A DNA stretch of 10,969 nt from Alphaproteobacteria bacterium (GTDB lineage Bacteria; Pseudomonadota; Alphaproteobacteria; Rhizobiales; Hyphomicrobiaceae): contig VBAB01000024.1 of assembly GCA_005888525.1 (NCBI GenBank), forward strand, positions 1 to 10,969, written 5' to 3'. Both the position numbers and the translations under genes were made by a program. Below are positions 6,247 to 10,969 of this stretch, in pieces. The notes below the pieces were generated by a model that saw only the letters and a program-made list of their open reading frames with translations, did no database searches and was not told the origin of the DNA. How positions within the stretch are numbered: position 1 is the stretch's first letter; the number at the start of each line of letters is the position of its first letter.

Positions 6247-7683
6247 ATGATCAATCCGACAGCTGCGTCTGCCACTGGGACCGGATCGGCTCTCAGGCCG
6301 TTTCTGCGGGGGAAAGCCGGCTTTCTCCTGGCGCTCCTTCTCGCCTGCCTGGCCTGCACCGACAGCCAGGCGCAGCAGCCTCCGCCCCGGCCGGGGCCTC
6401 CCCCTGCCGGGCCCAAGGCGCAGCCGGCGAGGCCCGCCCAGAGCGGTCCGCTCGAGGTCGACATCACCCAGGGCACGCTGAAGCCCATCCCAATCGCCGT
6501 ACCGGAGTTCCTGGGTGAGGATCCCCAGCTCGGGCGCGAGGTCTCCGATGTGGTTGCGGCCGACCTCGAGCGCTCGGGCCTGTTCGAGCCGCTCGACCGG
6601 GCCTCCTTCATCGACCGCGCACGCGATCTCAACGCGCCGCCGCGCTTCCAGGACTGGCGGGTGATCAACGCCCAGGCGCTCGTGGTCGGCGGGGCCGGGC
6701 GGGGCCCGGACGGGCGAGTGATCGGCGAGTTCCGCCTCTGGGACGTGTTCACAGGCCGTCAACTCGCCTCGCAGCGATTCGTCGTCGCCGCGCAGGAGTG
6801 GCGCCGCCTGGCGCATCTCATCGCCGACCAAGTCTATCAGCGCCTGACCGGCGAGAAGGGCTATTTCGACACGCAGGTCGTCTTCATCGACGAGACCGGC
6901 CCGAAGGAACGCCGCAGCAAGCGGTTGGCCATGATGGACCAGGATGGCGCCAACGTGCGGCTGCTGAGCCAGGGGCGCGAGCTGGTGCTCACACCGCGCT
7001 TCAGCCCTACGTCCCAAGCCATTGCCTACATGCAGTACACCGGGGACCAGCCGCGCGTGTTCCTCATGAACCTGGACACCGGCCAGCGCGATCTGCTCGG
7101 CAACTTTCCCGGCATGACGTTCTCGCCGCGATTCTCGCCGGATGGGCAGCGGGTCATCATGAGCATCGGCGAGGGCGGGGCCACCAGCATCGTCGAGATG
7201 GACCTGCGCAGCAAGCAGATGCGCCACCTGACCCAGACCAGCGCCATCGACACCAGCCCCTGCTACAGCCCCGACGGGCGCCGCATCGTCTTCGAATCGG
7301 ACCGGGACGGGTCCCAGCAGCTCTATGTCATGGCCAGCGACGGCTCCGGCCAGCGCCGTATCAGCTTCGGCGAGGGCCGCTATTCGACCCCGGTATGGTC
7401 GCCGCGCGGCGATCTCATCGCCTTCACCAAGCAGTCGAGCGGCAGTTTCCTGATCGGCGTCATGCGCTCGGACGGCTCGGGCGAGCGAATCCTCACCGAG
7501 GGATTCCACAACGAGGGCCCGACCTGGGCTCCCAACGGCCGCGTGCTCATGTTCTTCCGCGAGAGCCGCGGGGCCGGCGGCGGACCGAGGCTTTTTTCCA
7601 TCGATCTCACCGGCTACAACGAGCGCCAGGTGCCCACGCCGGCTTTCGGCTCGGATCCCGCCTGGTCGCCGTTGCGGAATTGA
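6247..7683 (+). CDS. tolB: TolB, periplasmic beta-propeller protein
   Basis: Of 478 residues, the first 43 form a long export signal: a 21-residue polar leader, a hydrophobic core GFLLALLLACLAC (25-37), and cleavage near SQA-Q (41-44). A Pro-rich linker (45-58) follows, then the N-terminal alpha/beta domain (about 68-200; VDITQGTLKPIPIAVPEFLG). The C-terminal six-bladed propeller (about 215-478) shows repeated FSPDGQRV, YSPDGRRIVFESDRDG, WSPRGDLIAF and WAPNGRVLMFF blade motifs. TolB binds Pal and relays TolA action. No Shine-Dalgarno is visible before ATG 6247, yet I see no better start. A 6-pair hairpin GCCGCG/CGCGGC at 6189-6213 begins at the last base of the tolA stop codon. LLAC at 31-34 loosely resembles a lipobox, but TolB is normally soluble. 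Confidence 0.95.
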   Translation: MINPTAASATGTGSALRPFLRGKAGFLLALLLACLACTDSQAQQPPPRPGPPPAGPKAQPARPAQSGPLEVDITQGTLKPIPIAVPEFLGEDPQLGREVSDVVAADLERSGLFEPLDRASFIDRARDLNAPPRFQDWRVINAQALVVGGAGRGPDGRVIGEFRLWDVFTGRQLASQRFVVAAQEWRRLAHLIADQVYQRLTGEKGYFDTQVVFIDETGPKERRSKRLAMMDQDGANVRLLSQGRELVLTPRFSPTSQAIAYMQYTGDQPRVFLMNLDTGQRDLLGNFPGMTFSPRFSPDGQRVIMSIGEGGATSIVEMDLRSKQMRHLTQTSAIDTSPCYSPDGRRIVFESDRDGSQQLYVMASDGSGQRRISFGEGRYSTPVWSPRGDLIAFTKQSSGSFLIGVMRSDGSGERILTEGFHNEGPTWAPNGRVLMFFRESRGAGGGPRLFSIDLTGYNERQVPTPAFGSDPAWSPLRN

Positions 7684-7734
7684 ACGAGCATTTACGTGGT
7701 CTTAACTCGCTTGGTGTGTTGTGGCTGCGAGCGC

Positions 7735-7760
7735 GGCCCGAATGCATCGGTGGGCCTTTT
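7735..7760 (+). terminator. Weak terminator-like hairpin after tolB
   Basis: GGCCC (7735-7739) can pair with GGGCC (7752-7756), followed directly by TTTT (7757-7760). Five G-C pairs, a 12-base loop and only four T make it a marginal intrinsic terminator. It lies 51 bases after the tolB stop, so it could end or attenuate the tolQRAB transcript before the small lipoprotein gene. Confidence 0.35.
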
Positions 7761-7930
7761 CGCAGTCGCGCGTCACGCGTTTTGGCTATCCGGTGCGTAA
7801 CAACTCGAGTGGCATTTTCGCATCAACCGGCGTGGAAAACCTCTGGATAAGCAGCTGCGTTCTTGATCTGAGCGTCACAGCCCGGTAGCCAATGGATGCG
7901 ATTGCCGAACACGTGATAGGAGAGAAGACC

Positions 7931-8068
7931 ATGAACGTGAAGAGCATGATCGTACTCGCGGCGGTAATCGCCGCTGTCGCTCTCGGCGCCTGCCGCCGCG
8001 AGGAGTATCGGCCCCTGAAGCTCGGCGCTGGCGCAGATCTGCCGGTTGCTTCGCAGGTAGCTCGGTAA
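7931..8068 (+). CDS. Small putative lipoprotein, 45 residues
   Basis: ATG at 7931 is preceded by AGGAGA (7918-7923), seven bases away, a strong Shine-Dalgarno. The frame gives 45 residues to TAA at 8066-8068. A short basic start (MNVK) leads to a hydrophobic stretch (MIVLAAVIAAVALGA) and a good lipobox LGAC, with Cys21 as the lipidation site. The mature part is only 25 residues and begins CRREEYRPLKLGAGADLP. It carries no Asp at +2, so outer-membrane sorting would be expected under the E. coli rule. I do not recognise the family. It is not a clear entericidin. It lies between tolB and pal, where many genomes have only a short spacer, and is followed by a folded, terminated RNA region. The ribosome binding site plus lipobox make it a real gene more likely than not. 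Confidence 0.72.
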   Translation: MNVKSMIVLAAVIAAVALGACRREEYRPLKLGAGADLPVASQVAR

Positions 8069-8074
8069 ACTAGC

Positions 8075-8172
8075 GCGGCAACTCCCTGCTAGGTGTTGGC
8101 GAAAGCTGACGCAGGCAGGGAGTAAGTTGCTCGCTGAGGACAGTGATTCCTGCCGATAGGCAGCCGAATCGC
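8075..8172 (+). ncRNA. Candidate structured RNA (two hairpins) upstream of terminator
   Basis: Hairpin 1 (8075-8134): GCG/CGC, GCAACT/AGTTGC and CCCTGC (8084-8089)/GCAGGG (8115-8120) form an outer stem with a small bulge. Inside it GTGTTGGC (8093-8100) pairs with GCTGACGC (8105-8112), including three G-U pairs, closed by a GAAA tetraloop. Hairpin 2 (8143-8172): GTGATTC-CTGCC pairs with GGCAG-(CC)-GAATCGC around a GATA loop. A third hairpin directly downstream is an intrinsic terminator. The set could be a stabilising 3' UTR of the small lipoprotein mRNA or an independent sRNA. I cannot match it to a named RNA family, and its 5' end is unknown. Confidence 0.45.
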
Positions 8173-8213
8173 AAGAATTGGGGCTGCATCCTGGGGTGCA
8201 GCCCCGATTTTTT
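8173..8213 (+). terminator. Strong intrinsic terminator upstream of pal
   Basis: GGGGCTGCA (8180-8188) pairs perfectly over nine bases with TGCAGCCCC (8197-8205) around an eight-base loop, followed by GA and six T (8208-8213). The A-rich bases just upstream (8173-8177) face the T-run. It lies 112 bases after the small lipoprotein stop and 195 before the pal ATG, so it should separate transcription of tolQRAB plus the small lipoprotein gene from that of pal. Confidence 0.88.
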
Positions 8214-8407
8214 ATGCCATACGCAGTGGGGTCGGCGTGTGTGCATTGCGGGGAAAACGACCGCCACGATATTGCCTTTTCCCGGCCATTCCCCGTTTCT
8301 GCTCGGCATGCAGCGGCCACATTTTTGAACGAAGCATCGGCTAGGAGAGAGAGCCGAGCTGGTTAGTCCGTGGCGGTTTGCACGAAGCACGGCAAAAGGG
8401 GACGAGG
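8214..8407 (+). promoter_or_regulatory. Probable pal promoter region
   Basis: A strong terminator precedes it and pal follows, so a promoter should lie here. The best sigma-70-like pair I can find is TTGCGG (8246-8251) and TATTGC (8270-8275) with an 18-base spacer, which is a weak match. No operator or riboswitch is evident, and no further gene is seen in these 194 bases. Confidence 0.3.
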
Positions 8408-8923
8408 ATGGAGCTGTCGAGGTGGCGCAAGGCCGGGGCCTGTGTTTCGGGGGCCATCCTGATCGCGCTTGCGGTGGCCGGCTGCTCCAATACGCCCAAG
8501 CCGGAGAGCGAGTTCGGACAAGGTGGCCGCACCAGCCCCGCAACGCCGGGCTCGGCGCGGGATTTCGCCGTCAACGTCGGCGACATCGTCTATTTCACGA
8601 CCGATAGCGTCGATCTTTCGCCGGAAGCCACGGCGACGCTTACCAACCAGGCGCGCTGGCTGCAGCAGTATTCGCAATACACCATCACCGTCGAAGGCCA
8701 CGCGGACGAGCGCGGCACCCGCGAATACAATATCGCGCTGGGTGCCAAGCGGGCCCAGACGGTGCGCAACTTCCTGGCTCAGCACGGGATCAATGCGGCG
8801 CGGATCCGGACCGTCTCCTACGGCAAGGAACGTCCGGTGGCGGTCTGCAACGACATATCCTGCTGGTCGCAGAATCGCCGCGCCCAGACCGTGCTCAACA
8901 GTCGCCACGAGGCTCGCTCGTAG
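8408..8923 (+). CDS. pal: Pal, peptidoglycan-associated outer-membrane lipoprotein
   Basis: This 171-residue protein has a type II signal peptide with hydrophobic core GAILIALAVAG and lipobox VAGC, lipid-carrying Cys26, then Ser27. A flexible linker (27-55) leads to an OmpA-like domain (about 57-165). Peptidoglycan contacts are present: EGHADERG with Asp100, then N-x2-L-G-x2-R-A (108-116) with Arg115, the pair that holds meso-diaminopimelate in OmpA-family domains. Cys147 and Cys152, before SQNRRAQTV, probably form a disulfide. A TTG at 8378 would add 10 residues, but ATG 8408 is preferred because AAGGGGA (8396-8402) lies five bases upstream and the signal peptide then has normal length. Pal anchors the outer membrane to the wall and binds TolB and TolA. 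The cluster and family assignment is firm. Confidence 0.96.
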   Translation: MELSRWRKAGACVSGAILIALAVAGCSNTPKPESEFGQGGRTSPATPGSARDFAVNVGDIVYFTTDSVDLSPEATATLTNQARWLQQYSQYTITVEGHADERGTREYNIALGAKRAQTVRNFLAQHGINAARIRTVSYGKERPVAVCNDISCWSQNRRAQTVLNSRHEARS

Positions 8924-9070
8924 GCGTCGGCCTCATCCCAAAGTCGCGTCCTGGTCGCGCGGGCTGGCGTGAATTCGCGCGCTATTGCTGCTTCTGAGCC
9001 CGAGCTCCGCGTCAGCCAGGACGGCATCCAGCCCTACCAAAGTTTGGCCCCAATGACGGCGCAGTGTTGC

Positions 9071-9093
9071 CGCTCACGAGGCATTCGCGAGCG
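9071..9093 (+). promoter_or_regulatory. Hairpin abutting the Shine-Dalgarno of the Pal-like gene
   Basis: CGCTC (9071-9075) pairs with GAGCG (9089-9093), and CGA (9077-9079) with TCG (9085-9087) inside it, around GGCAT. The stem ends exactly where the GGGGAG Shine-Dalgarno (9094-9099) begins. It may shield or expose that site, or may be chance in GC-rich DNA. Confidence 0.3.
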
Positions 9094-9107
9094 GGGGAGC
9101 GCGCTCA

Positions 9108-9668
9108 ATGATCTGCCGGAACGTGTTGGGGGGACTGGTCGGGGGATTGGCCCTGATTGGTGTGACCAATCTGCAACTGATGTCCGCGCAGGCCGACGAT
9201 CGCATGCGGCTGGGAGCGCCCTTGGCCAAGGCGGCCGAATTCCAGAGCCAGGTCGGTGACCGGGTGTTCTTCAGCGACGCCAGTGTCGAGCTCGGAACGC
9301 GAGGTCGCGTAGCGCTCGAGGCGCAAGCCGCCTGGCTGGTGCGTCATCCGTCTTTGTCGGTGGTCGTGGAGGGCCATGCCGACGACAGTGGAAGCTTCGA
9401 TCGCAACCTGGAGCTGTCGCAGCGGCGAGCCGACGCGGTAAGTCGCCGGCTGATCCAGATGGGCGTCGCGCCCGACCGCATTCGCACAGCCGCCTATGGC
9501 CGCGAGCGCCAGATTGCTGAATGCGTCGATGCAGCGTGCGCGGCGCAGAACCGGCGCGCGGTCACCGTCATCGGCCCGTCCATCGATACCGCCTCTGCCA
9601 CCGGAGCGCCTGGACCAGCACCCCGCCTCGACCCGGCGTCGCGGCGGTCACCACGCCGCCTCAATTGA
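9108..9668 (+). CDS. Secreted OmpA-like Pal paralogue without lipobox
   Basis: This 186-residue protein starts at ATG 9108 with GGGGAG (9094-9099) eight bases upstream. The N-terminus has a Sec signal (GGLVGGLALIGV, cleavage near AQA-D at 27-30) but no Cys at the cleavage site, so the product should be a free periplasmic protein. The OmpA-like domain (about 49-157) aligns without gaps to Pal next door, with roughly 45% identity by hand count. It keeps EGHADDSG (Asp92) and a textbook N-x2-L-S-x2-R-A-x2-V motif (100-111, Arg107), so peptidoglycan binding should be retained. Cys139 and Cys144 match the Pal cysteine pair. The tail (158-186) is Pro/Ala/Ser/Arg-rich. It is probably a tandem duplicate of pal, 184 bases downstream of it. 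Whether it meets TolB is unknown. Confidence 0.9.
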   Translation: MICRNVLGGLVGGLALIGVTNLQLMSAQADDRMRLGAPLAKAAEFQSQVGDRVFFSDASVELGTRGRVALEAQAAWLVRHPSLSVVVEGHADDSGSFDRNLELSQRRADAVSRRLIQMGVAPDRIRTAAYGRERQIAECVDAACAAQNRRAVTVIGPSIDTASATGAPGPAPRLDPASRRSPRRLN

Positions 9669-9781
9669 GAGGCGCCTTGCGGGCGGTCCAAAGTCGTGTT
9701 GAAGAGAACCGACGTGCAAGTGCTGCCTGACCCTCGCGGCAGGTGGGCCGGCCGTCAACAGGGGACATCAAGAACACCCTC

Positions 9782-10849
9782 ATGATCTCGATCCCGCACC
9801 GCTATCGCGCGCGCCTGGGCGCCGCCGTCCTGCTGGCGACGGCCATGGGCCCGCTCCCCTCCTTGGCTCAGCAGCTGCCGCCGCAAGGCCAGCCAGGGCG
9901 CGCGCAGGCGGCTCCGAAAGGCCCCGCCAGCCCGCCGGCACGTGACAGCGCCCCGGCGAGCGACAGCGCCTTGCGCCAGCGCATCGAGCAGCTCGAGGAG
10001 CAGCTCGTCGACATGCAGGTGGTGGTCGGAACGCTGGAGTCGCTGGCGCGCGGCGCCACCGCCCCGGCCCCCTCGTCCAGCGGTCGGCAGACCCCCGGCC
10101 CGGCGGCTGCGATCGGCGCCGCGGATGCCGGTCGCCTCGATAGCATCGAGACGCAGATCAGGGCGCTTGCGGCCCAGCTCGAGCATTTGCAGGAGCAAGT
10201 ACGTGCTCTCGGTGCGCGCAGCGGCGAGCTGCCGGCGGCAGGGGCCCAGGCGGCAAACGACCAGGGGCCGGGGCCGCGTCCCGGGCGGCCTCAGGTCGAT
10301 GCTGCCCCGGCGCAACCCGAGCGCACCGGCTTCGGCTCGGTGACGGTGTCGCCCGACAAAGCCCCCAAGGACGAGATCGACCGCATCCTGAATCCGCCGC
10401 CGGGCACCGCGCCTGGACCGCAGACGGCTGCCGCTCCGCCACCTGGGAGCCCCGGCGAAGCCGAGATGAGCTCCAAGCAGCTCTACGAGACCGCCTACGG
10501 CTATCTGCTGCAGCGCGATTATGGGGCGGCGGAGGCGGCGTTCGACGAGTTCCTGCGCCGCCACCCGAACGATCCACTGGCGGGCAATGCTCAGTACTGG
10601 CTCGGCGAGTCGCTCTATGTGCGCGGCCAATACCGCGCCGCTGCCGGCGCCTTCCTCAAGGGCTATCAGACCTACGCCAAAAGCGCCAAGGCGCCCGAGA
10701 GCCTCCTCAAGCTCGCCATGTCGCTGCAACGACTGGGCCAGAAGGACGCCGCCTGTTCCTCCTTCAGCGAGCTCACCACCAAGTTCCCGAGCGCGCCGGC
10801 GCACGTGAAGACCACCGCTCAGACGGAGCGCCAGCGCGCCGGCTGCTGA
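9782..10849 (+). CDS. cpoB: CpoB (YbgF), Tol-Pal-associated periplasmic coiled-coil/TPR protein
   Basis: From ATG 9782 the product has 355 residues, longer than the about 263 of E. coli CpoB. A Sec signal (AAVLLATAMG, cleavage near SLA-Q at 28-30) is followed by a coiled coil at 64-88 with a regular 3-4 hydrophobic heptad, a second such block at 119-143, a Pro/Gly/Ala-rich linker (about 147-228) and C-terminal TPR repeats (230-340) with AYGYLLQRDYGAAEAAFDEF and NAQYWLGESLYVRGQYRAA. In E. coli CpoB binds TolA and ties Tol-Pal constriction to PBP1B wall synthesis. An in-frame GTG at 9743 would add 13 residues. I prefer ATG 9782 because of the normal signal length, although AGGGGA at 9760-9765 is rather far away. 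It closes the cluster; tilS and ftsH often follow but lie outside. Confidence 0.92.
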   Translation: MISIPHRYRARLGAAVLLATAMGPLPSLAQQLPPQGQPGRAQAAPKGPASPPARDSAPASDSALRQRIEQLEEQLVDMQVVVGTLESLARGATAPAPSSSGRQTPGPAAAIGAADAGRLDSIETQIRALAAQLEHLQEQVRALGARSGELPAAGAQAANDQGPGPRPGRPQVDAAPAQPERTGFGSVTVSPDKAPKDEIDRILNPPPGTAPGPQTAAAPPPGSPGEAEMSSKQLYETAYGYLLQRDYGAAEAAFDEFLRRHPNDPLAGNAQYWLGESLYVRGQYRAAAGAFLKGYQTYAKSAKAPESLLKLAMSLQRLGQKDAACSSFSELTTKFPSAPAHVKTTAQTERQRAGC

Positions 10850-10881
10850 ACGCTTACCCGTCGCCCGGCTTTCCACCCGTC

Positions 10882-10969
10882 ATCCCGGAAGCCGCAGCGG
10901 AGCGCAGGCCATCCGGGATCTTGCGGCGGCCATCGGAGCATCAGGCGAGATCCCGGCTCTACGCGCGCA
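10882..10969. repeat. REP-like palindromic repeat after cpoB, copy 3, cut by window end
   Basis: ATCCCGGA (10882-10889) and TCCGGGAT (10912-10919) form a perfect eight-pair stem around a GC-rich loop. A new GATCCCGG at 10949-10956 starts what looks like a second arm that runs off the window. Preceded by CGTC, the arm has the CGTCATCCCGG opening common in alphaproteobacterial intergenic palindromes. It lies 32 bases after the cpoB stop and may end its transcript. Confidence 0.6.

Noticed and set aside
5851..7509. Minus-strand frame of 552 codons opposite tolA and tolB
   Set aside because: It is the antisense shadow of the tolA 3' end and tolB. The plus strand encodes the clear TolB propeller motifs.
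7767..7780. CGCG-TCA-CGCG hairpin followed by TTTT after tolB
   Set aside because: A four-pair stem with a three-base loop is too short to call a terminator.
7829..7854. Possible EcfG-type (GGAAC...CGTT) stress promoter upstream of the small lipoprotein gene
   Set aside because: The -35-like GGAAA and the CGTT are 19 bases apart, outside the usual 16-17, and the -35 is not GGAAC.
7742..7888. Plus-strand 48-codon frame between tolB and the small lipoprotein
   Set aside because: It has no Shine-Dalgarno before its ATG, no signal or motif, and it overlaps the weak terminator hairpin.
8178..8366. Short plus-strand frames before pal, such as the one starting at 8178
   Set aside because: They read through the intrinsic terminator stem and T-run and have no ribosome binding site, so they are chance frames.
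1..10969. CRISPR arrays, tRNA or rRNA genes, insertion sequences, toxin-antitoxin or phage-defence genes
   Set aside because: I looked for regular direct repeats, tRNA-like cloverleaves, transposase motifs and defence-type domains on both strands and saw none.

Overview
The window is high-GC DNA from an alphaproteobacterium, probably of the Hyphomicrobiales; this is a judgement from gene order, the TolA/Pal sequence style and the intergenic repeats, not from a marker gene. Its core is the Tol-Pal cell-envelope cluster, all on the plus strand: tolQ, tolR, tolA, tolB, a tiny lipoprotein gene, pal, a second Pal-like gene, and cpoB (ybgF).

Layout. Positions 1-727 hold the 3' part of an FAD-dependent aromatic-ring monooxygenase gene (plus strand). 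A paired-palindrome repeat at 731-813 separates it from a minus-strand J-domain protein gene (830-1348). A 323-base divergent gap follows; its second half (1550-1652) can fold into a long multi-part stem directly upstream of the Shine-Dalgarno of typA/bipA (1672-3507), a ribosome-associated translational GTPase. Behind typA lies a second paired-palindrome repeat (3530-3621) and about 340 bases with no convincing gene. Then come tolQ (3963), tolR (4650), tolA (5125) and tolB (6247), closely spaced and probably one transcript.

Between tolB and pal the usual tight spacing is replaced by about 725 bases. This stretch holds a 45-residue lipoprotein gene (7931-8068), two consecutive RNA-type hairpins (8075-8134 and 8143-8172) and a strong intrinsic terminator (8173-8213). 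So pal (8408) probably starts a separate transcription unit. pal is followed by a secreted, non-lipidated paralogue (9108) and by cpoB (9782). A third palindromic repeat begins at 10882 and is cut by the window end.

How the genes work together. TolQ-TolR-TolA form the proton-motive-force-driven inner-membrane machine. TolB is the periplasmic propeller protein that binds Pal. Pal is the outer-membrane lipoprotein that grips peptidoglycan. CpoB is the periplasmic coiled-coil/TPR partner. The complex constricts the outer membrane at division. The less ordinary parts are the soluble Pal paralogue, the small lipoprotein with its structured, terminated downstream RNA, the folded typA leader, and the palindrome pairs whose two arms differ by matching base-pair swaps. 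No complete unknown multi-gene system is visible.
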